Shown: piece by piece, positions 51,789-59,942 of the stretch
Layout of the letters: each line of letters begins with the position of its first letter
Numbering within the stretch: the first letter of the stretch is position 1
NCBI GenBank assembly: GCA_965247035.1
Contig: CBDFGJ010000002.1
Span: 124,001-188,000, forward strand
Length of the DNA stretch: 64,000 nt
Reading direction: 5' to 3'
DNA from: Azophilus sp965247035
GTDB taxonomy: Bacteria > Pseudomonadota > Gammaproteobacteria > Pseudomonadales > Azotimanducaceae
Notes under the pieces: generated by a model
Told to the model about the DNA's origin: nothing
Seen by the model: the letters and a program-made list of their open reading frames with translations, nothing else
The model's database searches: none
Position numbers and translations under genes: made by a program

Positions 51789-52286
51789 ATGGCAATCGTC
51801 CTTCTGTTCTTCTGGCGCGTCTGTCTGCTGCGCTTGGGACCTGAGCTCTCGCCCACCCATCCTTGGTATGTGGCTCTCGTGCTGGCCGCCAATCTGACTT
51901 GCAGCATAGCGGCGACCGCCCTGATGACCGGCTTGCCGATTTTGGGCATCACCACCAGCGTAGTTGTCTCCACCGCCACCCTCGCCGGCTTGGTCTATTT
52001 GGCCTGCATCTTGCGCAAGGTTGACGAGCGTTTCGTGGCCACCTTCGCCACCATCCTCGGCTGCGATTTCGTCATCACCGCCATCCTCACCCCAACGATC
52101 CAAGTAGCCGAGCTGTTAGGCCCAGCCCCACTTAACATCGCCCGACTCGCCTTTCTGTTCTGGACTGTGACGGTGACGGGCTTCGTCCTCTCCAAGACAT
52201 TAAACCTGCACATGGCGTTCGGGGCCGGCTTCGCCTTCACCTTCTTATTTATCAGCAGCGGGATCGCAGCCTCAGTTAGCGCATGA
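51789..52286 (+). CDS. Integral membrane protein of unknown function
   Basis: Unrecognised 165-residue protein with about five hydrophobic segments (IVLLFFWRVCLL, YVALVLAANLTCSIAATALM, SVVVSTATLAGLVYLACIL, FVATFATILGCDFVITAIL, LAFLFWTVTVTGFVL, AFGAGFAFTFLFISSGIAA). The stop overlaps the mpl start (ATGA), so it is translated with mpl. A TATAAT at 51747-51752 could serve as -10. A long upstream extension of the frame through the antisense of pfp is rejected. A role linked to wall recycling is only suggested by the overlap. Confidence 0.7.
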   Translation: MAIVLLFFWRVCLLRLGPELSPTHPWYVALVLAANLTCSIAATALMTGLPILGITTSVVVSTATLAGLVYLACILRKVDERFVATFATILGCDFVITAILTPTIQVAELLGPAPLNIARLAFLFWTVTVTGFVLSKTLNLHMAFGAGFAFTFLFISSGIAASVSA

Positions 52287-53692
52287 GGATTTATTTCCTC
52301 GGCATTGGCGGCATCCTGATGGGCGGCCTAGCCCAACTCGCCAAGCAACAGGGGCACGAGGTTACGGGGTCGGACCAAGGCATCTACCCGCCCATGAGCG
52401 ACCTGCTGGCGGCGGAAGGCATTCCGGTCCACGAAGGCTTTGACCCAGCCCAACTCCGCCCAGAGCCGGATTTGGTGGTCGTCGGCAACGCCGGGTTACC
52501 CAGAGGGGTCGCTTCGGTGGAGTACATTCTGAACAGCGGCCTGCCCTATGTTTCAGGGGCCGAGTGGCTGGGAACGAACGTGTTGCGCAACCGTTGGGTG
52601 CTGGCGGTGTCCGGCACCCACGGCAAAACCACAACCGCCAGCATGCTGGCCTGGATATTGGAGCGGGCGGGGCTGAACCCGGGCTATCTGATCGGCGGCA
52701 CGCCAAAAAACTTTACGCTCTCCGTCCGCTTGGGTGATGAGCCATTTTTTGTGACCGAGGCGGACGAGTACGATTGCTCCTACTTCGACAGCCGCTCCAA
52801 GTTTGTCCACTACCGCCCACGCACTCTCGTCATCACCAACTTGGAGTACGAACACGCGGACATCTTTGCCGACTTGGCCTCCATTCAGGCCCAGTTCCGC
52901 CTGCTGCTGCGCATGGTGCCCGAGCAGGGTCTGATCGTGGCGCCAAGCGATGACGAAAACGTGAACCATATACTGGCCACAGATTGCTGGACGCCGGTGG
53001 CCCGTACGGGCCAGAACCCGCCAAAACAGTCAGCGCCCACGGATAGCGGCGATCTATGGGCGGCTAACAACATCGCCCGCGACCACAGCGCCTTTGAACT
53101 CGTCTTCAACGGCAAGACAATGGGGGAGGTGTCTTGGCCAATGCTCGGCGCCCACAACATCGCCAATGCTTTAAGCGCCGTCGCCGCCGCCCACCACGTC
53201 GGTGTCAAGTCGAGCTTGGCGGTTGAAGCCTTGAGCGAATTCAAAGGCGTCAAGCGGCGTCTGGACATGATTGCCGAGATTGGGGAAACGACCATCTACG
53301 ACGATTTCGCCCACCATCCAACCTCCATTCACGCCACCCTGAAGGGCCTGCGTGACAAGGTGGGGAACGAGGAGATCATCGCCATCATCGAGCCCCGCTC
53401 CCACACCATGTCGCTCGGCGCCCTGCAGCGGGAGCTGACGACCTGCTGCGCCTACGCCGATCAGGTGATCTGGTTCCGGGGCACCAACATCCATTGGGAT
53501 CTAAGCGCTCTGACGGCTAACAGCCTCACCCCGTCCCGACAATTCTCCGACATGGACAGCCTGATCGCCCATCTGGTTGAGTTGCCCCAGCGACGAAAAC
53601 ACTTGGTGATTATGTCCAACGGCCATTTCAACGGCATTCATCAGAAACTGCCGGCGGCATTAGAGACTACGGAATTAGGGGCCACAGTATGA
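52283..53692 (+). CDS. mpl: UDP-MurNAc:L-Ala-D-Glu-mDAP ligase
   Basis: Murein-recycling ligase that joins the recovered tripeptide to UDP-MurNAc. The 469-residue Mur-ligase-fold protein starts MRIYFLGIGGILMGGLAQLAK, with the Mpl-specific Gly-rich N-terminal motif. The ATP site is VSGTHGKTTTASMLAW, followed by FFVTEADEYDCSYFDSRSKF and LVITNLEYEHADIF, which distinguish Mpl from MurC. The C-terminal YDDFAHHPTSIHATLKGL and PRSHTMSLG complete it. It overlaps the upstream membrane-protein gene by four bases. Confidence 0.96.
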   Translation: MRIYFLGIGGILMGGLAQLAKQQGHEVTGSDQGIYPPMSDLLAAEGIPVHEGFDPAQLRPEPDLVVVGNAGLPRGVASVEYILNSGLPYVSGAEWLGTNVLRNRWVLAVSGTHGKTTTASMLAWILERAGLNPGYLIGGTPKNFTLSVRLGDEPFFVTEADEYDCSYFDSRSKFVHYRPRTLVITNLEYEHADIFADLASIQAQFRLLLRMVPEQGLIVAPSDDENVNHILATDCWTPVARTGQNPPKQSAPTDSGDLWAANNIARDHSAFELVFNGKTMGEVSWPMLGAHNIANALSAVAAAHHVGVKSSLAVEALSEFKGVKRRLDMIAEIGETTIYDDFAHHPTSIHATLKGLRDKVGNEEIIAIIEPRSHTMSLGALQRELTTCCAYADQVIWFRGTNIHWDLSALTANSLTPSRQFSDMDSLIAHLVELPQRRKHLVIMSNGHFNGIHQKLPAALETTELGATV

Positions 53693-53834
53693 CTTTTCGC
53701 CAACCAAGCGGTGCCGTATGGCCAACGCTCCCGGCACCCCAACCGCCTTGCGCCTGAACTGTTTGCCGCCCTGATCCGGTTGGTGCCGAAAGAGGTCAAT
53801 GCCATCGCCATGTGCTGATGGATGCGCCACGCAA

Positions 53835-54023
53835 ATGAAACACCGGAGCCTCATAGGCGCCATCATTTCCTTTTTCGGCCTCTTGGCGGTGATCGGTTGG
53901 CTAACGGCACGGGGCTTGGTTAACCCGCAAATGGGGACGCTGATGGGCATCGGCCTGTTTGGGCTCTATGTGGGCTTCGGCATCCTCATCGCCGTCTACC
54001 GGCTTATCAACAAACTGGACTAA
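53835..54023 (+). CDS. Small two-span membrane protein
   Basis: Unrecognised 62-residue protein starting MKHRSLIGAIISFFGLLAVIGWL with two hydrophobic helices (SLIGAIISFFGLLAVIGWL and MGTLMGIGLFGLYVGFGILIAV) and a basic end. ATG 53835 is chosen over an earlier in-frame start. It follows mpl by 140 bp on the same strand. Compact two-span proteins of this kind are common beside envelope genes; function unknown. Confidence 0.55.
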   Translation: MKHRSLIGAIISFFGLLAVIGWLTARGLVNPQMGTLMGIGLFGLYVGFGILIAVYRLINKLD

Positions 54024-54032
54024 GGCGTCCCT

Positions 54033-54638
54033 TCAAAACAACTCATCCGGCATGTCCATCGCTATCGAGCCAGCGCGAATGGTGCAGGCCAGCGCCAAGG
54101 TTTTCGGCAGCAACTTCTGAAAAAAGAAGCGCGCCGTGCGTCGCTTGGCTTCGCCAAAAGCATCTGCCGAAGCCGCCCCAGCCATCCGCGCCCATAACCA
54201 GGCGAAGATGGTGAGGCCGACCAGCTCCAAATAATCCGTCGACAGCGCACCGGGTAGGCTGGGATTCCTAGGCGCTTGCGCCAAGATCCATTCGCTGACC
54301 TCGGCCAAGCGCGTCAAAGCCTCATCAAGAGGTTCACGATAGGCGCCGGGCACCTCATCCGTCGCCATCTCGCGCACAAACCGCATCAGAGTGACACCGC
54401 CATCGGCAAGCATCTTGCGCTGGATGAAATCCAGTGCCTGCACACCGTTGGTTCCTTCGTAGATGGACGCGATGCGGGTGTCACGAACGATCTGCTCCAT
54501 GCCCCACCCCTTGATGTAGCCGTGGCCGCCAAAGACCTGCTGCGCCAAAACGGCGCATTCAAAGCCTTTGTCGCTAAGAAACGCTTTGGCGATAGGCGTC
54601 AGCAGATTCGCCAACGCTCGGCTGTCAAATATGGGCAC
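54033..54638 (-). pseudogene. C-terminal third of an acyl-CoA dehydrogenase, cut by an IS end
   Basis: About 200 codons match the end of the long (~600-residue) acyl-CoA dehydrogenase subfamily: LLTPIAKAFLSDKGFECAVLAQQVFGGHGYIKGWGMEQIVRD, RIASIYEGTNGVQALDFIQRK and the C-terminal helical extension to SIAMDMPDELF. The flavin- and substrate-binding N-terminal two thirds, including the start, are gone. The frame's only start (GTG 54638) lies inside the solo IS terminal repeat at 54633-54664, which marks the break. It is unlikely to make an active enzyme. No matching N-terminal part is found elsewhere in the window. Confidence 0.88.
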
Positions 54639-54664
54639 CTCGAAAAAATGCGCCTGATCTGACG
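54633..54664 (-). mobile_element. Solo terminal repeat of the family-B IS5-like element at the dehydrogenase breakpoint
   Basis: Minus-strand reading CGTCAGATCAGGCGCA plus TTTTTTCGAGGTGCCC matches the right end of the 46-kb element (CGTCAGAGCAGGCGCG plus ATTTTTTGAGGTGTCC) and the solo end at 4650-4681. The element body has decayed or been deleted. Confidence 0.75.
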
Positions 54665-54804
54665 GTGATTAGGTTTCCCAACAGCGCCGGAGACTGCTTG
54701 AGCGTGCGGGCCGCCTTGATGCGCAAGCTTCTTGGCGGATGTCCTACGCGAGTTCAGGAGATGGACGCTAGCGCGGCCCTGGTTAGTGCGGCCATGCTTA
54801 GGGC

Positions 54805-55593
54805 ATGGGATTGATCGACTCGCTGCTGCCCCGACTATGCCGGCTGTGCGACCTGCCGGTGAACGCCGACATAGATCTCTGCCCAGCCTGTCGGCAAAGC
54901 CTGCCCTGGAACCCCAACCCCTGCCATCGCTGCGGCCTGCCGCTGCCCCAGAACTCAGTGCGCCCGCCACAAGATTCAGCCCAGGAAAGCCCACCAAGCG
55001 CAAACCGGTCGCTTGACAAAGCCCAGCCTGATTCGTTCAACGGGCGCTCCCTGTCGCCAGGAAATACAGGCATCTGCTTGAAATGCTCGGCGCAACCACC
55101 GCCATTCGAGCGCACCATCGCCCCGCTGCTATTCACGGGGTCTATGCCGAAACTGATTCACGCCATGAAGTTCAGCAAGGGGTATGGGCAAGCCAAGCTG
55201 CTAGGCCACTTGCTCGGAGATGCGGTGGAAGCAGCCCACGAGGCGATGCCGAACCTGCTACTGCCCGTGCCTCTGACCACAGCCAGACTGCTGCGGCGCG
55301 GCTACAACCAAGCGACCTTGCTAGCCGCACCTCTAGCTCGCCGTTTCAATATCCCGCAACGTCCAAGGGCAATGCGCCGAGCCGGGCCGACCAAACCGCA
55401 GCGCGGCCAATCACGCATTGCACGCTCGCGCAGCGTGCGGGGGGCGTTTGCGCCACGGCAGCCTTTCACCGGCACCATCGCCATCGTCGATGATGTCATG
55501 ACCACCGGCGCCACCACTACCGAACTCGCCCGCACACTGCTAGCCGCCGGCGCTGGCAAGGTCGTGGTCTGGGTGGCCGCACGAGTGCCTTAG
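54805..55593 (+). CDS. comF: ComF-family phosphoribosyltransferase-like protein
   Basis: Cytosolic protein needed for natural DNA uptake in competent species and also linked to recombination or repair (GntX in E. coli). The 262-residue protein has an N-terminal zinc ribbon (CRLCDLP ... CPAC, CHRCGLP, CLKCSAQ) and a C-terminal PRTase fold with LLPVPLTTARLLRRGYNQATLLA and the PRPP loop IAIVDDVMTTGATTTE. The ribbon is interrupted by ~35 extra polar residues between the third and fourth Cys pairs, longer than in relatives. No other competence gene is in the window, and it starts in a repeat/IS-scarred area. Confidence 0.9.
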   Translation: MGLIDSLLPRLCRLCDLPVNADIDLCPACRQSLPWNPNPCHRCGLPLPQNSVRPPQDSAQESPPSANRSLDKAQPDSFNGRSLSPGNTGICLKCSAQPPPFERTIAPLLFTGSMPKLIHAMKFSKGYGQAKLLGHLLGDAVEAAHEAMPNLLLPVPLTTARLLRRGYNQATLLAAPLARRFNIPQRPRAMRRAGPTKPQRGQSRIARSRSVRGAFAPRQPFTGTIAIVDDVMTTGATTTELARTLLAAGAGKVVVWVAARVP

Positions 55594-55604
55594 GCGGGGC
55601 AAAT

Positions 55605-55780
55605 TGGCGAGGGTGTTTTGAGCGGGTTTCTGGCCTGTCGTAGCCCCAAAACCTGCCGCCTCGGGCGAATTCGGACGGACCCCGCCCTTGGGCGGCCATC
55701 AACTCGATCCGATTGGCCGCTTGCAGCAAGTTCAAGGTCGTCGCCTTAAAGGTCAGTCGGGATTTCGCAACAGTCTTTCC
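55605..55780 (-). repeat. Family-E repeat, copy 2
   Basis: Matches 41385-41567, with the same minus-strand peptide (KATTLKLLQAANRIELMAA). It lies between comF and modA and ends about 100 bp before the modA start. Confidence 0.7.
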
Positions 55781-55880
55781 TTAAGAAACTTGGTACTGTT
55801 GGTGCAGTTGGCTACCTCCCAACGGCGCGGGTGCGGTGGCGGGCCAGAGCGTCGTGGCGATTCAGTTGGTTGGAGATTTC

Positions 55881-56618
55881 ATGCACATCGCAATGCACGT
55901 CCCAGTCTTGCTGGCGATGATGGCGGCAAGCTGCGGGCTGGCTGAAGCAAGAGAACTCAAAGTTGCCGTGGCGACCAATTTTCGGGCACCGTTCATAGCG
56001 CTCAGCGACGAATTTGAACTGACGCAGGGCATCAGGGTGAGGCCGGTGTTCGGCTCCTCCGGCTTGTTGGCAGCGCAGATACAGCAAGGGGCGCCCTTTG
56101 ACGCCTTCTTTTCCGCCGACATGGACCGGCCGCAGGCGTTGGTGGACGAGGGCTTAGCCGCCGGGCCGGTTCGCGCTTACGCCGAAGGGCGGGTGGCCCT
56201 GTGGACTCCTGGCCGTGCGGCCAGCCCCGAAAGCCTGGACAGTGGCCGCATCGGCATCCCCAATCCTAAACTGGCACCCTATGGCCAAGCGGCGGTAGAG
56301 TGCCTGCAAGCCTTGGCCCTTTGGCAGAGCCACAAGGGCCGCTTGGTGTTTGGCAACAACGTCGCCCAAGTTTTTCACTTTCTGACCGCCGGCGCACTGC
56401 CCGCCGGATTTGTGGCGCTAGGCCAGCTTAGAGCAGCCGAGGCGCCAGTTGAGGGGTATTGGGTGTGCCCGGCCAACTTCCATCGGCCCATCCATCAAGG
56501 GAGCGTGCGACTGCTCCGCAGCGCCGACCCCAAGGCCGTTGCAGTCCTCTTACGCTTCATGCTGGGGCGGCAAGCCCAAGCAAAGCTGCGCCAACTAGGA
56601 TACGCGCCCGGTGGCTGA
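55881..56618 (+). CDS. modA: Molybdate ABC transporter, periplasmic binding protein
   Basis: Captures molybdate (or tungstate) in the periplasm for ModBC. The 245-residue protein has a signal peptide (MHIAMHVPVLLAMMAASCGLAEA) and typical ModA strands: ELKVAVATNFRAPFIALSDEFE, VRPVFGSSGLLAAQIQQGAPFDAFFSADMDRPQALVDEG and RIGIPNPKLAPYGQAAVECLQ (oxyanion contacts), with AGFVALGQL late. ATG 55881 is preceded by TTGGAG. The stop is followed by a short direct repeat that duplicates the modA-modB junction. Confidence 0.94.
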   Translation: MHIAMHVPVLLAMMAASCGLAEARELKVAVATNFRAPFIALSDEFELTQGIRVRPVFGSSGLLAAQIQQGAPFDAFFSADMDRPQALVDEGLAAGPVRAYAEGRVALWTPGRAASPESLDSGRIGIPNPKLAPYGQAAVECLQALALWQSHKGRLVFGNNVAQVFHFLTAGALPAGFVALGQLRAAEAPVEGYWVCPANFHRPIHQGSVRLLRSADPKAVAVLLRFMLGRQAQAKLRQLGYAPGG

Positions 56619-56694
56619 AGACGTCCTTGAGCTGGGTGAAGGCGCTCTGCTGGTCGCCGGGCGCCAACTAGGATACGCACCCGGTGGCTGAAGA
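56588..56694. repeat. 34-bp direct repeat spanning the modA end and modB start
   Basis: Bases 56588-56621 recur at 56661-56694 with one mismatch (period 73 bp). Each copy contains the modA terminal codons, a stop and GTGGCTGAAGA, so there are two potential modB starts. The first leads to a 26-codon dead-end peptide, the second to modB. Confidence 0.92.
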
Positions 56695-57346
56695 TGCGCT
56701 AGGCAGCGTCGCCCTGACCGCAGCCTTGGCGGCAATAACCACCTTGGCCCTGTTGGTTCTCACCCCGCCCTTAGCTTGGTGGCTGGCGCACACCAGACGT
56801 CGGGGCGCGGCCTTAGCGGAGGCTTTGGTGGCCCTGCCGCTCGTGCTTCCCCCCACCGTGCTTGGTTTCTACCTGTTGCTGGCGATGGCGGGAGAAGGCT
56901 GGCTTGGCCAAGGTTGGCGCACCCTGACCGGGCAGCCCCTAGCCTTCACCTTCAGCGGCTTGGTGGTGGCCTCCATCATCTATTCGCTGCCCTTTGTCTG
57001 CCAACCGCTGGTGGCCAGCTTTCGCAACACGCCGTCCGAACTGCTTGATGCCGCCTCGGTCATGGGCGCAGCCCCAATTCAACGCTTTCTGCGCTTTATG
57101 CTGCCCCTGCACAAACGGGCGCTGATGGCCGCCGGCGTACTTGGATTCGCCCACACTCTAGGGGAATTCGGCATCGTGCTGATGATCGGCGGCAACATTC
57201 CCGGCGAGACCCGGGTGTTGTCGGTCCTACTGTTCGATCAGGTGGAATCGTTAGACTACGCCAGCGCCCACCTGACCGCTGGCATTCTGCTGGTGACCTC
57301 CTTAGTTGCGCTCACCCTGACCTACAGCGCCTTGAGGCGGACATGA
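56684..57346 (+). CDS. modB: Molybdate ABC transporter permease
   Basis: Inner-membrane channel of the molybdate importer. The 220-residue protein has the five to six spans of ModB and the cytoplasmic EAA loop that docks on ModC (ELLDAASVMGAAPIQRFLRFMLP). Other typical parts are LPLVLPPTVLGFYLLLAM and GFAHTLGEFGIVLMIGGNIPGETRVLS. The GTG start at 56684 lies in the second copy of the direct repeat. A 250-bp gap to modC, where many genomes have an overlap, suggests an insertion or decay within the operon. Confidence 0.94.
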   Translation: MAEDALGSVALTAALAAITTLALLVLTPPLAWWLAHTRRRGAALAEALVALPLVLPPTVLGFYLLLAMAGEGWLGQGWRTLTGQPLAFTFSGLVVASIIYSLPFVCQPLVASFRNTPSELLDAASVMGAAPIQRFLRFMLPLHKRALMAAGVLGFAHTLGEFGIVLMIGGNIPGETRVLSVLLFDQVESLDYASAHLTAGILLVTSLVALTLTYSALRRT

Positions 57347-57597
57347 GGCCCAGTGCTAGCCAAGTTTGCCATTGCACTCGCCTAGGCATCCTTAGCCCAC
57401 GCATCTCGCCATGCACGACCCACCCTGATGGATCTGTTTTAGCCCGCCACGTCATGATAAACAGCAACGAGGTGGACCCTATAGGGCTGGATGACGCGGA
57501 CCGCCGCTGTTCATGCCGATCCACTGCTCCGCGCTGCCCATGAACGACGACAGCCCCGGTTACAAGCAGTCTTAATTAATAAGGAGGCTTAGGCAAC
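57347..57597. other. Unusual spacer between modB and modC
   Basis: No gene or known repeat was recognised in these 250 bp. A strong ribosome site (AAGGAGG, about 57579-57586) near the end serves modC. Confidence 0.45.
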
Positions 57598-58644
57598 ATG
57601 CCGCTGCAATTGAAGGGCAGCCTGCAACGCGCCAACGGGTTCAGCTTGAGTGTGGATCTTGAATTGCCCGGCCAAGGCGTCACCGCGGTCATCGGCGCCT
57701 CCGGCTGCGGCAAGTCCACATTGCTGCGGGTCATCGCTGGACTGGAGAGACCTGCAGGATTCCAAGTGCTGTTCGCCGGCGAACGCTGGGACAGACTGCC
57801 TGCCCACAGACGTCCAGTGCGCATGACACTGCAACAACCGGCCTTGTTTCCACATCTAACGGTCGCGGGCAACCTGAAGGCCGTCCGCGGCGTTAAAAAC
57901 CTAGACGAAGCGGTGGCCCGGTTTGGTCTGCAAGGGCTGTTGACGCGCAAGCCGGCCACCCTTTCCGGTGGCCAGCAGCAGCGGGTGGCGCTGGCCCGTT
58001 CCTACTTGAAGCCGGCCGCCATCTGGCTGTTGGATGAACCCCTATCGGCTTTGGATGCGGTGGCCCGCGCTGAATTGGCCCCCATGCTCAGCCAGATTTG
58101 CCGAGTCCAGAACAGACCGGTGATCTACGTCACCCACGCCTTGAGCGAGGTGATTCAAATCGCTGACCACTTGGTGATTTTGGAGGAAGGGCAAGTCATC
58201 GGAGCCGGAGCGCCAGAAGCCGTGGCGGCCGAACTCGATCACCCCTTGTCACCTTTGATCGACACCGGCGCCATTCTTGAAGTGGAGTTTGACGCCTACC
58301 ACCAAGAGCACGATCTCAGCACCTTGCGCATCGGCACTCAAACCCTATGGGTCCGAGGCAACCTAAGCGGCGAGCCCAGTCCGCTGCGGGTGCAAATTCC
58401 CGCACGGGATTTGGTCCTGGCGCTTAAACGACCAACCGACACCAGCATCCTGAACACCTTGGCGGTGACCCTGATCGGCTTCAAACCGGCCGGAATCGGC
58501 GCCGTATTCACGGAGCTTGATTGCACCGGCCAGCGTTTAAGGGCGCGCATCACTCGGCGTTCCAAAGAAACCCTCGGCTTAGCCGTCGGCATGGAGCTTT
58601 TCGCCTTGGTCAAGTCCGAGGCGCTCAACGTGCGAACGCACTAG
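57598..58644 (+). CDS. modC: Molybdate ABC transporter ATPase with TOBE domain
   Basis: Powers molybdate import. The 348-residue protein has Walker A (GASGCGKSTLLRVIAG), Q-loop (TLQQPALFPHLTV), signature (LSGGQQQRVALARSYL), Walker B (IWLLDEPLSALD) and H-switch (VIYVTHALSEV). A C-terminal MOP/TOBE domain (residues ~285-340) is typical of ModC and senses molybdate. The ATG lies after TAAGGAGG. The stop overlaps the acyltransferase stop region in a convergent arrangement. No ModE-type palindrome was recognised upstream of modA. Confidence 0.95.
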   Translation: MPLQLKGSLQRANGFSLSVDLELPGQGVTAVIGASGCGKSTLLRVIAGLERPAGFQVLFAGERWDRLPAHRRPVRMTLQQPALFPHLTVAGNLKAVRGVKNLDEAVARFGLQGLLTRKPATLSGGQQQRVALARSYLKPAAIWLLDEPLSALDAVARAELAPMLSQICRVQNRPVIYVTHALSEVIQIADHLVILEEGQVIGAGAPEAVAAELDHPLSPLIDTGAILEVEFDAYHQEHDLSTLRIGTQTLWVRGNLSGEPSPLRVQIPARDLVLALKRPTDTSILNTLAVTLIGFKPAGIGAVFTELDCTGQRLRARITRRSKETLGLAVGMELFALVKSEALNVRTH

Positions 58645-59771
58645 CCGCAGGAAAAACGTCGCTTGTTGAGGATGAGGTTGGCGTATTGCTTGAACAGATT
58701 GGGCCGTTGCGGGGCTGGGCAGGCGGAGACTTGCCGGGCGAAGGCGGCCTCAACTCGAGGGTCCGCCACCTCGGTTGAGGGCAACAGGGGCAGGTTCAAT
58801 CTTCGCGCTGCTTCAACATGAGAGGGAAACACCTTTAGGCCGGCGATAATTTCCCGGTCGATGGCCTCGGCCAACTGCTCGGGCGAATCAAAACAGCCAG
58901 CAACTGGTTGGCCAAAATGCAGATGCACCCGGCCCTTGAACCCCAACATGCCCTCAGCGATGCTGGTCAGGTCCTCTCCTTGCCGCTTGTGGTACTTGCC
59001 ATAGGTTTCCGTAATGAAAAGCTCACGCGCCTTGCGCGGTCCGCAAGGGTCAAGCTCGTAGGTGATGGCGACCGGCACGATGAAGAAGCGGGCGCACAGG
59101 CTGCTGAAGTCACCGATTTCCGGGCGCCAAGCCAAGGCCAGCATCTTGATGAGAGCTGGGTCCGTGCGGTCGAGGCCATCCTTGGCCCGGCCCTCCCGCT
59201 GCGCAATCCAGACCGACTGGGATTCACCCAAGGAAGCGCGTATGAAAGCCGATGTGCGCTGCATGGAGCGGTAGGCCGCCTTGGCTCCGACAACATTGCG
59301 CTCAATGATGAAACTCTTGTTCAGGCGCATCAGGTCGGCCACGTAGCCCTTGCCAAGCAGGTTGTCGCCAATGGCGATGCGCGAGGTGTTGTGCCCTGCT
59401 TGATGAATCGCGTAGTTGATGAGGCCGGTGTCCATGATGATGTCGCGATGATTGGAGATGAACAGGTAGGGCTGCCCAACCTTCAACCCCTCCAAGCCGC
59501 TGACGCGAAAATCCAGAATGGTGTTCTTGATCAGCCTCTGCATGTAGCCGGACAGATGCATCTGCACGTCTTGCACGCTGGTCAAGCGGTTTGCCTGAAG
59601 GCTCATTAAACCGCCCGCAAGAAACCGCCCAAGAAGCGGCAGATGGCGGCTCGCACGGGGAAAGAGAAACTGCGCCAAAGCTTGCTTCAGGTCCGGGTCC
59701 CGGGCCAGCCGCACAAGCACTTGGGGCACTTCGTCATCCCGGTACGGGCGAATCGCTTCAAAATCCTCCAT
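58641..59771 (-). CDS. PlsC-like 1-acyl-glycerol-3-phosphate acyltransferase family protein
   Basis: Membrane-associated acyltransferase of the LPLAT superfamily, length 376 residues, longer than PlsC. The acceptor motif is FISNHRDIIMD (H plus D box variant used by this subfamily) near residue 107; IAIGDNLLGKGYVADLMRLNKSFIIERNV and SVWIAQREGRAKDGLDRT give the substrate-pocket motif. A ~100-residue N-terminal region (IRPYRDDEVPQVLVRLARDP) characterises the group, annotated in many marine gammaproteobacteria as a glycerol acyltransferase. The stop overlaps modC by four bases on the opposite strand. Exact acceptor lipid unknown. Confidence 0.85.
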   Translation of the reverse strand: MEDFEAIRPYRDDEVPQVLVRLARDPDLKQALAQFLFPRASRHLPLLGRFLAGGLMSLQANRLTSVQDVQMHLSGYMQRLIKNTILDFRVSGLEGLKVGQPYLFISNHRDIIMDTGLINYAIHQAGHNTSRIAIGDNLLGKGYVADLMRLNKSFIIERNVVGAKAAYRSMQRTSAFIRASLGESQSVWIAQREGRAKDGLDRTDPALIKMLALAWRPEIGDFSSLCARFFIVPVAITYELDPCGPRKARELFITETYGKYHKRQGEDLTSIAEGMLGFKGRVHLHFGQPVAGCFDSPEQLAEAIDREIIAGLKVFPSHVEAARRLNLPLLPSTEVADPRVEAAFARQVSACPAPQRPNLFKQYANLILNKRRFSCG

Positions 59772-59942
59772 GCCTGCATGTTAACGGCAATCCAGCCTAT
59801 TCGCACAAACGCCGTCAGCGGCGGCTCTTGCATAGCCCCGGATGCGCTGGCGGCCAGCGGGGAGGTTGCAAACCCTGACCCCAAGCCAAACGGACTGCTA
59901 ACATGGGGCCGCGCAACTGTATCTGTGTTAAGGAGGCAGTTC

